The translations under genes and the position numbers were made by a program. Of a stretch of DNA of 64,000 nt, positions 8,790 through 17,879 are shown in pieces (within the stretch, counting starts at the first letter, position 1; each line of letters begins with the position of its first letter). This stretch comes from JANYLB01 sp963837715. GTDB taxonomy: Bacteria > Actinomycetota > Acidimicrobiia > IMCC26256 > JANYLB01. Under the pieces are notes generated by a model. The model saw nothing but the letters and a program-made list of their open reading frames with translations. It ran no database searches and was not told the DNA's origin. Where the stretch lies: NCBI GenBank assembly GCA_963837715.1, contig CAWIOF010000002.1, positions 1,488,001 to 1,552,000 of the forward strand, given 5' to 3'.

Positions 8790-9921
8790 GAGCGGCATCA
8801 CGATACTCGTCGGCGAAGCCGGGGAGCTCGCTCGGGAGGGGAAGGTCGCCCGCCACCAGCGCGTCGGCCGCCTCGAGATCCTCTGGCGACGCGACCCCTT
8901 CGAGCGCGTCGCGGGCGCAACCCCACGCACGGGCGAGGTGCTCCTGGCCGAGGACGCTCCCCCGCCCGCGCACCGGGACGAGCCGGGCCCTGCGTCCGTC
9001 GGCGGAGAGGTCGACACCGAAGGCGTTGCGGTCGACGTACCAGCCGTACCGCTCGACCGCCGGCTCGAGCCGGGTCTCGACGGCGAGGTCGCGCCGCTCG
9101 GCACGCGACATCGGGGCCAACGCCCTGACGCTCCCCACCGCGAACGCGACGGCTGCGCCCGAGGCAGGTCCGGCGACGAACTCGGCGCAGAGCTCGAGGC
9201 GCCCGGGTCGGGGCCGCACAAGCATCCCGGGCGAGTCGGCGCGATCCATGAGCAGCATCAACGCCGGCGCGAACGTCCGGGCGTACGCACGGGCGAAGCG
9301 GCGATCGTCGCGCACCCGCACGCTCACGCTGAGATGGGTGGAGTACCCGTCGAGCCGCAGCTTGGGCACGAGGGCCCGGAGCGCAGCCTCACCGGCATCG
9401 GCGAGTGCGACCGCCGCGGCCACGAAGCCCGGTTCGACGTCGACCGGTGGGATCGCGAGCTCGGCCTCCTTGCCGTCGCAGGTCAGCACACCGCCCCAGG
9501 GACAGCGGTACGCGTTCGGATCCGTCGGATCCGCGCGCACGCCCTCGACCCCGAGGGTGTGGATGAGCGTGCGGAAATCGACCGGGACCTCACCGCACCG
9601 GTCGAGCACCGAGTACTCGTGCTCGAGGCCGACGAGTGTGCCCGTCGTGATGCGCGGCGCGGCTCGCCGGGCCTGGCGGGGGCCGAGACGGCCCTGCGGC
9701 GGAGCGTCGAGGAGCGCGTGGAGCTCGGCGTCGAGGGAGCCGGCGTCGAACTCGGCGAGGAAGCCGGCGGTCTCCGACCGACCTCGCAGGAGGAACACCT
9801 GCTCCTCTCCGCGCGTCAGCGCGAAGAGAGCGTGGTGCCAGGTGAGCGTGTCGGCCCGGAGTCCGAGGCCGCCCCGAACCCTCGGCGCGAAGTCGGGCCC
9901 GTGGGGCACGTCAGCCCGCAC
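8767..9921 (-). CDS. Carboxylate-amine ligase / GCS-like protein, stop inside tRNA-Val, 384 aa
   Basis: The middle of the protein shows features of the glutamate-cysteine-ligase/amidoligase superfamily: a GLEHEYSVLD strand at about residue 98, a later GKEAELAIPPVDVEPGF segment, and YSTHLSVSVRVRDDR, resembling the paired acidic and HxSV-type metal/ATP-binding strands of that fold. The assignment is tentative because the substrate loop is not recognisable. The reading frame ends at a TAG at 8767-8769, 21-23 nt into the tRNA-Val(CAC) gene, so the last codons read the tRNA 5' end. The start overlaps the next upstream gene's stop by 11 bp, suggesting a two-gene operon with 9911-10735. Confidence 0.55.
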   Translation of the reverse strand: MRADVPHGPDFAPRVRGGLGLRADTLTWHHALFALTRGEEQVFLLRGRSETAGFLAEFDAGSLDAELHALLDAPPQGRLGPRQARRAAPRITTGTLVGLEHEYSVLDRCGEVPVDFRTLIHTLGVEGVRADPTDPNAYRCPWGGVLTCDGKEAELAIPPVDVEPGFVAAAVALADAGEAALRALVPKLRLDGYSTHLSVSVRVRDDRRFARAYARTFAPALMLLMDRADSPGMLVRPRPGRLELCAEFVAGPASGAAVAFAVGSVRALAPMSRAERRDLAVETRLEPAVERYGWYVDRNAFGVDLSADGRRARLVPVRGRGSVLGQEHLARAWGCARDALEGVASPEDLEAADALVAGDLPLPSELPGFADEYRDAARAIGSGG

Positions 9922-10735
9922 CGGTCACGAACTGCGTCACCGGGGAGTCGACCGGCCCGCTGCCGCCCACGAAGCCCTCGAACGTGCAGCCCGGCTGGTT
10001 CGGCGCCTCGTAGCGCGTCGTGATCGTGCCGGTGATCCGCGCCGGCACCCGGATCCCGTCGATGCGCTGGGTGCCGGTGGGGCGGAGATCGGTCGTGGTG
10101 ATACGCGCGAGGTCGCCGGCCACGCCGGGCACGAACGCGCCCTGGTCGATGCTCCCGCCGATGCACGGGTCCCTCTGGATCACGAGCCGGACCTCGCGAC
10201 GCCAGGCGCCGTCGATCAGCTCGGCCCCGATCGTGGAGGTCCCGTCGGTGGCGACGTCGAGCAGACCGCATCCCGCGGCCTTGGTGCAGTACATGTACTG
10301 GGTCTGGCCGGACGCGTCGGCGTACTGGATGTAGACACCGTTCCCGCCGACCGCACCGGTGGTCGACGTGGTCGACGAACCGCCGGCCGCGGTCTCGTCG
10401 TCCGAGGCACCCCCCGCGGCATCGTTGCTGTCACCGGTGGCAACATCGGCGGAGCTGTCGCTCCCCGAATCACCCCCGATCAGCCCGCTCGCGACACCTG
10501 CTCCGAGAGCGATCGCGACCACGGCGAGTGCCACGCCGACTGCCACGATCGGCGACGCGGAGACACCCCCGACGGTGATCGAGCGACCCGCGTGCTTCGC
10601 CTGGCGGGGGCGGCGCTTCTGCTGCTTGCGCTTCTGCTTGCGCGCCCGGCCCGCGGTGATCCGGCGTCCGGTTCCCGCCGCGCGCTCGACCGCGACGAGC
10701 ACTCCCCCGTCGGCTTGGTCGTAGACGTCGTCCAT
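9911..10735 (-). CDS. Membrane-anchored extracytoplasmic protein, 274 aa
   Basis: The order is a basic cytoplasmic N-terminus with an Arg/Lys-rich patch (about residues 30-48), one membrane helix (about 60-82, IVAVGVALAVVAIALGAGVA), a low-complexity Ser/Gly/Asp/Thr linker (about 86-130), and an exported domain with cysteines at YMYCTKAAGCG, RDPCIGG and QPGCTFEGF. I recognise no family; it could be a surface ligand-binding or assembly factor. MDDVYDQADGG at 10735 is chosen as start because the frame upstream is Arg/Ser-biased. It is probably co-transcribed with the downstream gene, which it overlaps by 11 bp. Confidence 0.6.
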   Translation of the reverse strand: MDDVYDQADGGVLVAVERAAGTGRRITAGRARKQKRKQQKRRPRQAKHAGRSITVGGVSASPIVAVGVALAVVAIALGAGVASGLIGGDSGSDSSADVATGDSNDAAGGASDDETAAGGSSTTSTTGAVGGNGVYIQYADASGQTQYMYCTKAAGCGLLDVATDGTSTIGAELIDGAWRREVRLVIQRDPCIGGSIDQGAFVPGVAGDLARITTTDLRPTGTQRIDGIRVPARITGTITTRYEAPNQPGCTFEGFVGGSGPVDSPVTQFVTGAG

Positions 10736-10772
10736 CGCGTTCGATCTCGACTCGATCCCGCAGTCGCCGCCG

Positions 10773-10973
10773 TCAGGCCTCGGGCTCGGGCTCGTCCTTC
10801 TTGATCTTGTCGTCGATCTTGTCCTTGACGACCCCCGTCGCCGCGCCCGTGACCGCGCCCGTTGCGATGCCACTCACCGTCTCGACCCCGGTGGACAGCG
10901 TGTCGCCCACGAGGCTCCCGGCGTCCCCGACTGCACCTGCGATGTTGCCCTTCTCGCCCATGATGCTCGTCAC
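10773..10973 (-). CDS. Small glycine/alanine-rich protein with charged tail, 66 aa
   Basis: The sequence has a repetitive amphipathic middle (GDAGSLVGDTLSTGVETVSG, then IATGAVTGAATGVVKDKIDD) and ends in KIKKDEPEPEA. Such short Gly/Ala/Val/Thr-rich proteins resemble membrane-associating or glycine-zipper-like segments, but no family is assigned. An internal Met at residue 5 is an alternative start. It begins about 90 bp from the divergent nitroreductase gene. Confidence 0.5.
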   Translation of the reverse strand: MTSIMGEKGNIAGAVGDAGSLVGDTLSTGVETVSGIATGAVTGAATGVVKDKIDDKIKKDEPEPEA

Positions 10974-11064
10974 CCTCCGTGCGCGATCGCCTCCGAAGGG
11001 CGTTCACTGTAGTGCGGCAGAGCGGCAACTACTCTCGGCGCTTCCGGAGAGCGATGGGGGCCGC

Positions 11065-11745
11065 ATGCCGAGCTACGACGAGGTCGCCGACGACCTCCGC
11101 ATGCCCGTCGTCGACGCGATGGAGACCCAACGAGCGATCCGTCGTCTGAGCTCCGACCCGGTCGACGACGCGACGGTCCGTCGCCTCCTCGAGCTCGCGG
11201 TGAAGGCCCCGACGGGCAGCAACCTGCAGGCCTGGGAGTTCGTCGTCGTGCGCGACCCCGACGTGAAGCACCAGCTGGCCCGCCTCAACCGCCAGGCGTG
11301 GGCCGTGTACAAGCGGACGAACCGGCGCCGGGCCCGGGCCGACTACAAGATCGAGCGGATCCTCGACGCGGTGCAGTGGCAGGCCGACCACTTCGAGGAG
11401 GTTCCGGTGATCGTGGTGGCCTGCCTCCGGGGGTCCCGGCCGGTGCTCTCGGCGGTCGGGGCATCGAGCTACTACGGGTCGATCTTCCCTGCGGTGCAGA
11501 ACCTGCTGCTCGCGGCCCGGGCCATCGGTCTCGGGGCCGCCCTCACCACCCTGCCGCTCTGGTCGCTGCGGCTGGCCCGCCGCACCCTCGGCCTCCCCCG
11601 GGAGATCACCCCCTGCGCACTGGTGCCGCTCGGGTGGCCCCAGGGTCACTACGGACCCACCACCCGGCGACCGATCGAGGAGATCACGCACGTCGATCGC
11701 TATGGAAACCGGGCGTTTCTGGGCACTCCCGGGCCTTCATCGTGA
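11065..11745 (+). CDS. Nitroreductase-family FMN oxidoreductase, 226 aa
   Basis: Nitroreductase-family proteins are FMN enzymes reducing nitro compounds, quinones or flavin itself. Near the N-terminus ETQRAIRRLSSDPVDDATVR holds the FMN-phosphate-binding R-A-I-R motif, followed by ELAVKAPTGSNLQAWEFVVV with the conserved S-N-x-Q. A central dimer helix with NLLLAARAIGLGAALTTLPL and a C-terminal LVPLGWPQGHYGPTTRRP complete the fold. Length is normal. The ATG at 11065 is preferred over an earlier in-frame start because a purine-rich GGGGG lies just upstream. The exact substrate cannot be told. Confidence 0.87.
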   Translation: MPSYDEVADDLRMPVVDAMETQRAIRRLSSDPVDDATVRRLLELAVKAPTGSNLQAWEFVVVRDPDVKHQLARLNRQAWAVYKRTNRRRARADYKIERILDAVQWQADHFEEVPVIVVACLRGSRPVLSAVGASSYYGSIFPAVQNLLLAARAIGLGAALTTLPLWSLRLARRTLGLPREITPCALVPLGWPQGHYGPTTRRPIEEITHVDRYGNRAFLGTPGPSS

Positions 11746-11856
11746 ACAGTTCCGCGGCGACCCTCGGATTGGGCGATAATGGGGGTCCCACTTCGCCGGT
11801 GCAGCGCTCTCGACGCCCGGGCCGGCGTCGCGGCGATCGATTTCGAGGCAGGTGAC

Positions 11857-12060
11857 GTGGCCAGAAAAGGACGGGCTCGCCGCTTTCGTGAAGCGCGTGA
11901 GCTCAAGCAGGGATACGACGACGGCCTCTTCAGCGACGGCGGCAAGACGCTTGCCGACGTCGACGACGACGAAGCCGGGACCGTTCACCTCGTCGAAGAC
12001 GAAGATCGGGGGGAACCCGAACCCTGGGACCCCGACGAGGAACGAAACGCCAGAGACTGA
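11857..12060 (+). CDS. Small acidic protein of unknown function, 67 aa
   Basis: A GTG at 11857 begins a short frame with a basic N-terminal third (ARKGRARRFREARELKQGYD) and a strongly acidic C-terminal half (ADVDDDEAGTVHLVEDEDRG). A gaggcagg stretch about 8 nt upstream could be the ribosome site; an earlier ATG at 11779 is possible but adds poorly coded residues. No family is recognised. It converges on aceE, with a palindromic hairpin between the two stop codons. Confidence 0.5.
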   Translation: MARKGRARRFREARELKQGYDDGLFSDGGKTLADVDDDEAGTVHLVEDEDRGEPEPWDPDEERNARD

Positions 12061-12074
12061 CGGCACCCTTTCAC

Positions 12075-12103
12075 CGCGCGCCTTGGAGCGATTCGCTCCA
12101 AGG
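12075..12103. terminator. Palindromic hairpin with shared 21-bp head, copy B
   Basis: The 23-bp sequence at 12081-12103 is ccttggagcga, one t, then tcgctccaagg, an 11-bp perfect palindrome. It sits between convergent genes, 2 bp from the aceE stop. It shares its first 21 bases with the hairpin at 6180-6219. A bidirectional terminator or repeated palindromic element is likely. Confidence 0.65.
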
Positions 12104-12105
12104 GG

Positions 12106-14805
12106 TCAGGTGAGGCGGGGGTCGGGGAGCTCGGGGTCGATGCCGTAGCGCTCGATCGCCGCGGCGACCACGTCGCCGGTGACCGCGCCCGTCATGGCCA
12201 GACCGTCGAGCACGGCGACCACGATGTGGCCGGCGTCGACCTCGAAGTGCCGCCGCAGTGCCTCGCGCGTGTCGGAGAAGCCGTACCCGTCGGTGCCGAG
12301 GGGGAGGAACGGCTGCGGCACGAACCGGGCGATCTGATCGGGCACGACCTTCAGGTAGTCGGTCACCGCCACGATCGGACCCTCGGCTCCACCCAACTGC
12401 TCGGTGACGTACGGCGTGCGCGGTTCCGCGGTCGGGTGCAGGCGGTTCCAGCGCTCGACCGACAGGGCGTCCTCCCGCAGCAGCTTGTAGCTCGTGGCGC
12501 TCCAGACGTCGGCCGCGACGCCGTGCTCCGCGGCGAGCAGACGCTGCGCCTCGAGCGCGCCGAGCATCATCGTCCCGCTCGCGAGGATCTGGGCCGTCAT
12601 CGCGGCTCCACCCTCGACCTCCGGCGCGGCGCGATAGCGGTACAGCCCCTGCACGATCCCGTCCTCGACACCCTCCGGCATCGGCGGCATGGGGTAGTTC
12701 TCGTTGTACAGGGTCAGGTAGTAGAAGACGTCTTCGGGGTCGTCGCCGAACATCCGGTCGATGCCCTCGCGGATGATCACGGCCATCTCGTACGCGAACG
12801 CGGGGTCGTAGGCCCGACAGTTCGGCACGGTGGTGCAGAGCACCTGGCTGTTCCCGTCGCAGTGCTGCAGGCCTTCGCCGGTGAGCGTCGTCCGGCCTGC
12901 GGTGGCACCGAGCAGGAAGCCCCGACCGCGCTGGTCGCCGAAGCTCCAGATCAGGTCGCCCACCCGCTGGAACCCGAACATCGAGTAGTAGATGAAGAAC
13001 GGGATCATGGCCTCGCCCCACGTCGCGTAGGCGGTCCCCGCGGCGGTGAACGACGCCATCGCGCCGGCCTCGGTGATCCCCTCCTCCAGGATGCGGCCGT
13101 CCTTCGCCTCCCGGTACGAGAGCAGCAGGTCGGCGTCGACCGGGTCGTACCGTTGCCCCCCCGGCGCGTAGATCTTCATGTCGCGGAACAGGGCGTCGAG
13201 GCCGAACGTCCGCGCCTCGTCGGGGATGATCGGCACGATGCGACGACCGAGGTTCGGATCGGCGAGGAGCTTGCGGGCCAGCCGGGCGAACGCCGTGGTG
13301 GTCGATGCCTGCGCCCTCTCCCCCGTCCCCGCGAGCAGGTCGGTCCACGTGTCGGGTTCGGCTGCGACCACCGGCTTCGATCGGTCGACCCGGGCCGGGA
13401 GGAAGCCGTGCAGCGCCCGGCGGCGCGACATGAGGTACTCGTACTCTGGCGAGTCGGTTCCCGGGTGGAAGTACGGCGGGAGTGCGTCGCCCTCGAGCGC
13501 GGCGTCGGGAATGTCGAGGTGGAGCCGGTCACGGAAGGCCTTGAGCTCGGCCTCGTTCATCTTCTTGATCTGGTGGGTGGCGTTGCGGGCCTCGACGCCG
13601 GCGCCGAGCGTCCATCCCTTCACCGTCTTGGCCAGGATGACGGTCGGGCCGCCCTCGTGCTCGACCGCGGTCTTGTAGCCGGCGTAGAGCTTGCGGTAGT
13701 CGTGCCCGCCCCGGGGAAGCCGACGCAGATCGTCGTCGGAGAGGTGCTCGACCATCGCGCGTAGGCGCGGGTCGGGCCCGAAGAAGTGGTCGCGGATGTA
13801 GGCGCCCGACTCCACCGAGTACTTCTGGAACTCGCCGTCGACGGTGCTGTTCATCTTGTTGACGAGCACGCCGTCGACGTCGCGTGCGAGGAGCTCGTCC
13901 CACTCGCGACCCCACACCACCTTGATCACGTTCCAGCCCGCACCGCGGAAGATCGCCTCGAGCTCCTGGATCACCTTGCCGTTGCCGCGCACCGGCCCGT
14001 CGAGGCGCTGCAGGTTGCAGTTGACGACGAAGATCAGGTTGTCGAGCTGCTCACGCGCCGCCAGCGACAGCGCCGCGGTCGACTCCGGCTCGTCCATCTC
14101 CCCGTCGCCCAGGAAGCACCACACGCGTGACTCGCTCGTGTCGACCATCTCGTGGTGCAGCAGGTACCGGTTGAAGCGGGCCTGCGCGACCGCGTTGAGC
14201 GGGCCGAGGCCCATCGACACGGTGGGGAACTCCCAGAAGTCGGGCATCCGACGCGGGTGCGGGTAGCTCGGGAGCCCTCCCCCACCCACCTCCTGGCGGA
14301 ACCGGTCGAGACGGTCTTCGGTCAGCCGCCCTTCGAGGAAGGCACGGGCGTAGATCCCGGGCGCGGCGTGGCCCTGCATGAACACCTGGTCGCCGAAGCG
14401 TCCGTCTTCCTTGCCGTGGAAGAAGTGGTTGAAGCCGACCTCGTAGAGCGCCGCGGCCGACGCGTAGGTCGACAGGTGGCCGCCCAGCCCGTCGTGGCGA
14501 CGGTTCGCGCGCGCCACCATCACCGCGGCGTTCCACCGCACGAACGCGCGGATCCGTCGTTCCAGGTGCTCGTCGCCCGGGAACCAGGGCTCGCGCTCGG
14601 GCGGGATCGTGTTGATGTACGGCGTCGACGCGACGGCCGGCACACCGACGCCCTGCTCGCGGGCCTGCTCCATGAGTCGGCTCAGGAGGTAGGTCGCCCT
14701 CGACTTCCCCAGCCGGTCGACGACCGATTGCAGCGACTCCAGCCACTCACGCGTCTCCGCCGGATCGATGTCGGGGAGCTGGTGCACGAAGTCGTCGATG
14801 AACAC
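12106..14805 (-). CDS. aceE: Pyruvate dehydrogenase E1 component, homodimeric AceE type, 899 aa
   Basis: AceE decarboxylates pyruvate with thiamine diphosphate and passes acetyl groups to the lipoyl E2 of the pyruvate dehydrogenase complex. The length (899 aa) and order match the homodimeric E1 of actinobacteria and gammaproteobacteria: PYINTIPPEREPWFPGDEHLE near the start, the GHLSTYASAAALYEVGFNHF active-site segment, the ThDP motif from CFLGDGEMDEPES to VNCNLQ, and the second-domain stretch EGITEAGAMASFTAAG. Start MFIDDFVHQLPDIDP at 14805 fits the family N-terminus. No E2 or E3 genes are adjacent, as is usual in actinobacteria. It is followed by a hairpin on its 3' side. Confidence 0.95.
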   Translation of the reverse strand: MFIDDFVHQLPDIDPAETREWLESLQSVVDRLGKSRATYLLSRLMEQAREQGVGVPAVASTPYINTIPPEREPWFPGDEHLERRIRAFVRWNAAVMVARANRRHDGLGGHLSTYASAAALYEVGFNHFFHGKEDGRFGDQVFMQGHAAPGIYARAFLEGRLTEDRLDRFRQEVGGGGLPSYPHPRRMPDFWEFPTVSMGLGPLNAVAQARFNRYLLHHEMVDTSESRVWCFLGDGEMDEPESTAALSLAAREQLDNLIFVVNCNLQRLDGPVRGNGKVIQELEAIFRGAGWNVIKVVWGREWDELLARDVDGVLVNKMNSTVDGEFQKYSVESGAYIRDHFFGPDPRLRAMVEHLSDDDLRRLPRGGHDYRKLYAGYKTAVEHEGGPTVILAKTVKGWTLGAGVEARNATHQIKKMNEAELKAFRDRLHLDIPDAALEGDALPPYFHPGTDSPEYEYLMSRRRALHGFLPARVDRSKPVVAAEPDTWTDLLAGTGERAQASTTTAFARLARKLLADPNLGRRIVPIIPDEARTFGLDALFRDMKIYAPGGQRYDPVDADLLLSYREAKDGRILEEGITEAGAMASFTAAGTAYATWGEAMIPFFIYYSMFGFQRVGDLIWSFGDQRGRGFLLGATAGRTTLTGEGLQHCDGNSQVLCTTVPNCRAYDPAFAYEMAVIIREGIDRMFGDDPEDVFYYLTLYNENYPMPPMPEGVEDGIVQGLYRYRAAPEVEGGAAMTAQILASGTMMLGALEAQRLLAAEHGVAADVWSATSYKLLREDALSVERWNRLHPTAEPRTPYVTEQLGGAEGPIVAVTDYLKVVPDQIARFVPQPFLPLGTDGYGFSDTREALRRHFEVDAGHIVVAVLDGLAMTGAVTGDVVAAAIERYGIDPELPDPRLT

Positions 14806-14887
14806 GACTCCAGGCTACGAGACGGAGCGGAGCCGCCAGACACGGCTCTGTCGATACTGTCGATGCCGGCGATGCTCGGGCGGGCGC

Positions 14888-16837
14888 TTACAGGGTGATG
14901 CGTTCGGCGTCGAGCGTCTCTTCGGTGACGAGGTCGATGTCGACGCCGGGGAGCATCGCGTCGACCTGCTCCGCGAGCCGCTGGAGCACCGCGAGCATGG
15001 CCTCGGGTCGCAGGGTCGGGTCGAGGCGCCGGACCGCATCGGGCGACAGTGCCGGGACCGAGACCTGACGGATCAGCTCGTGTCGGCTCGGCTGCGGGTC
15101 TTCCTGCGCGCAGAACAGCTGCTCGTGGAGCTTCTCGCCGGGTCGGAGCCCGGTGAACACGATCGGGACCTCGGGGGTGCGACTGGCCGCGAGCTGACGG
15201 GCGAAGTCGGCGATGCGCACGGGCTCACCCATGTCGAGGACGAGGGCGTGCCCGTCGTCGCCGATGGCGCCGGCCTGGACCACGAGCTGCACCGCCTCCT
15301 CGATGGTCATGAAGTACCGGGAGACGTCGGGGTGGGTCACGGTGAGGGCGTCGCCGGCGTCGAGCTGGGCCCGGAACGCGGTGAGCACCGATCCTCGGCT
15401 CCCGAGGACGTTGCCGAAGCGCACGCTCAGGTACGTGCCGTCTTCCCGGCGGCCGTAGTGGGCGGTCAGCGCCTCGGCGATGCGCTTCGAGTATCCCAGC
15501 GCGCTCGCCGAACCCGCCGCCTTGTCGGTGGAGATGTTCACGAATCGCTCCACCCCGGAGACGGCGGCCGCGTCGAGCACGGAGACCGTGCCCCAGATGT
15601 TGGTCTTCAGTGCCTCGGCCGGATGCGTCTGGAGCAGGGGGAGGTGCTTGAGCGCGGCGGCGTGGAAGACGACGTCGGGCTCGATCTCCTGGAAGATCGA
15701 CGCCACCCGGGCACGGTCGCGGATGTCGACGAGCAGCAGGTTCGCGTTGTCGAGGAGCGCCCGGCCTTCGATCGAGAGCTGCACACCGTGCAGGCCCGAC
15801 TCGTCGCGGTCGATCATCACCAACTCGGCGGGCTCGAACGCGGAGATCTGCCGGCAGAGCTCGGAGCCGATGGAACCGCCGGCACCCGTGACCACCACCC
15901 GCTTGCCGAACAGGTAGTCGGAAGCCGCGGCCATGTCGGTCTCGACGGTGTGGCGGCCGAGGAGGTCGACCTCGGTGGGGGCCCGGAGGTCGCCCACGCG
16001 CACGGCTCCGTCGAGCAACTCGCCGACGGTCGGGACCACCCGCACGTCGAGGCCAGCCGCGCGCCCCGATTCGCTGATCTCACGGATGAGCGCGCCGTCG
16101 CCGGTCGGGATCGCGATCACCATCATCGACGCGCCGGTCCGGTCGGCCACGGTCGCGATCGCCGAACGGTCGCCGACCACCCGCACGCCGCGGACGGTGA
16201 GGTTCCGCTTGGCCGGGTCGTCGTCGAGGAACGCCACCGGCAGGTAGGGGCTCCCCGATTCGTAGAGCATCGAGTGCACGGTCCGTTCGCCACCCTCGCC
16301 GGCACCGAACACGATCGCGGGCTCACGGTCGGGGTTCAGCGCCCGACGGCGCCGGTTGATCGCGTGCCGGATGACGTAGCGGATGCCCCCCATCGTCACG
16401 AACGCGAAGATCCCCGCGCCGACGACGGCACTGACAGGGGCGGGGCGGAGACCGAAGTCGATCGCGTCGAACACCACGAGCAGGCAGGTGGTGAGTGCGG
16501 CGACCCGGGCGAGGGCCGCGACCTCCTCGAACGACCCGAGGAGCCACCAGCCCCGGTACAGCCCGAGCCAGTATCCGAACCCGGCCTGGCCGGCCCAGGC
16601 GACGGGGATCAGCAGCGCGACCTCGAACTCGGTGAGGCGGCTGACGTCGAAGTCGAGACGGAGGATGACGGCGGCGTAGAGCGCGAGGACCCAGATGAGG
16701 GCGTCGGCCGCGAACCGCAGCAGCCTCCGCATCGGGGTGCTCTGCGCGAAGAGAACGGTGACCGCGCGGTCGGAGCGCGACGGCGCGCACGGCTTGACAC
16801 CGTGCTCCGGTCGTTTCGCGCCTCCCTGCTGCGTCAT
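14888..16837 (-). CDS. Membrane-bound nucleotide-sugar 4,6-dehydratase (CapD/PglF/WbpM family), 649 aa
   Basis: Four to five membrane helices fill about residues 30-160 (including ADALIWVLALYAAVILRL), then a CoA-binding-like Rossmann domain, then a second Rossmann domain with VVVTGAGGSIGSELCRQI (NAD binding), DIRD, and FVNISTDKAAGSASALGYSK containing the family lysine. Long CapD-family proteins such as PglF and WbpM convert UDP-GlcNAc to its 4-keto-6-deoxy derivative for surface glycans. The start MTQQGG at 16837 is chosen; an upstream ATG at 16915 adds an atypical segment. The aminotransferase, GNAT and WecA-like genes downstream fit a diamino-sugar pathway. It is divergent from the membrane gene at 16969. 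Confidence 0.87.
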   Translation of the reverse strand: MTQQGGAKRPEHGVKPCAPSRSDRAVTVLFAQSTPMRRLLRFAADALIWVLALYAAVILRLDFDVSRLTEFEVALLIPVAWAGQAGFGYWLGLYRGWWLLGSFEEVAALARVAALTTCLLVVFDAIDFGLRPAPVSAVVGAGIFAFVTMGGIRYVIRHAINRRRRALNPDREPAIVFGAGEGGERTVHSMLYESGSPYLPVAFLDDDPAKRNLTVRGVRVVGDRSAIATVADRTGASMMVIAIPTGDGALIREISESGRAAGLDVRVVPTVGELLDGAVRVGDLRAPTEVDLLGRHTVETDMAAASDYLFGKRVVVTGAGGSIGSELCRQISAFEPAELVMIDRDESGLHGVQLSIEGRALLDNANLLLVDIRDRARVASIFQEIEPDVVFHAAALKHLPLLQTHPAEALKTNIWGTVSVLDAAAVSGVERFVNISTDKAAGSASALGYSKRIAEALTAHYGRREDGTYLSVRFGNVLGSRGSVLTAFRAQLDAGDALTVTHPDVSRYFMTIEEAVQLVVQAGAIGDDGHALVLDMGEPVRIADFARQLAASRTPEVPIVFTGLRPGEKLHEQLFCAQEDPQPSRHELIRQVSVPALSPDAVRRLDPTLRPEAMLAVLQRLAEQVDAMLPGVDIDLVTEETLDAERITL

Positions 16838-16968
16838 TCGCCCCCCTGCGAAACACGTCGAGCGCCGCTCATTGTGGTGCCCACGTTCCGTGGCCGCAAG
16901 GTCCGAATGGACCACATAGAGAATTCATCTCGCCCCGCCGTCCTACATCCCGTCGGTACCCTCGCCCG
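16838..16968. promoter_or_regulatory. Divergent promoter region
   Basis: This 131-bp gap lies between the CapD-family gene (minus) and a membrane-protein gene (plus). Its AT content is locally higher than in the coding flanks (for example around 16915-16930), as expected for promoters, but no -35/-10 pair can be called with confidence. Confidence 0.35.
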
Positions 16969-17868
16969 ATGGAGGCGCTGCGAAACCTGCTCGAGGCACC
17001 GGAGTTGCACGCCGGACTGGTCGCGGGCTTCGTGATGCTCGTCGTGGGACTGCTCGTTGCGCCCGAGTTCCGGACGCGGCGGACGCGGCGTGGCCCGGGA
17101 TCTTCGGCCCGGGGGTGGTGGTGGCCACCGTCGCCGCCCTCGCCGGCTCCGGTCGGCTCGACGGCGCCGGTCCGGTCCCGACCCGGGTCGTCGTGGCGTG
17201 CGGGCTGCTGTGGATCGCCGGCGAGATCGGTGCGCGCACCCGCCCGGCCCTCGGTGCGGTGCTGGCCGTCGCCGGCGGGATCGCTCTCGTGCCGCCGACG
17301 GATCAGCCGGCGCCCTGGATCATGGCGCTCCTCGTGCTCGGCCCGGCGCTTGCAGGGTGGGCCACCGCGGCATTCGACCGCCGTGCGGCCGCGACTGGTC
17401 TCGGACCCCGGTTGCTGGCCGTCTCGATCGTGGGTCTCTACGCGTGTGTACCCGACACCGAACTGGTGCTGGCGCTGCTCGGGGCGACGATCCCGCTGCT
17501 GTTGCTCACCTGGCCCAAGGTCCTGACCCGCCTCGGTGCGGGCGGGTCGTTCGCCACGATCGGCCTCTTCCTGTGGATCGCGACCGTCGGCGGCGCGGGC
17601 CGCGCCGGGTCGATCGTCGGTGGTGCAGCTGCCCTCGGCCTGCTCGTGACCGAACCGGTGGGCCGACTCCTCACGCTCGCACCCGGCGCGCCGGCTCGGC
17701 CGACTGCAGGTGGGGGTGTTCGTCCTGGTGCAGCTGCTGGTCGCGCTGTACGCGGCTCGCGTCGCCGGTCGCGTCGAAGGTCCGGTACTCGCCGCGGTCC
17801 TGGCACTGCCGATCCTCGTGATCGGTGTGGTGATCGGGGCGCGCGCCGCCGTCGAGCCGGGCGACTGA
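16969..17868 (+). CDS. Polytopic membrane protein, two frameshifts (near 17090 and 17690)
   Basis: Three frames must be joined. MEALRNLLEAPELHAG with a first helix (VAGFVMLVVGLLVAP) changes frame near 17090 to GIFGPGVVVATVAALAG and a long run of hydrophobic helices, then near 17690 to RLGRLQVGVFVLVQLLVALY and VAAVLALPILVIGVV-like segments, ending EPGD at 17868. The result is roughly 300 aa with eight or more membrane helices. I do not recognise the family. Its place at the edge of the polysaccharide locus makes a polymerase, export or lipid-related role possible, but nothing in the sequence proves it. The ATG at 16969 follows a short leader. Confidence 0.55.
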
Positions 17869-17879
17869 CGGGTCGGGGC

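Noticed and set aside
8767..9921. Firm assignment as glutamate-cysteine ligase
   Set aside because: The GLEHEY and HLSVSV strands are suggestive but the family substrate loop is missing; left as GCS/amidoligase-like.
12081..12103. Transcription-factor operator
   Set aside because: The palindrome is between convergent genes and is duplicated at another gene end, so an operator is unlikely.
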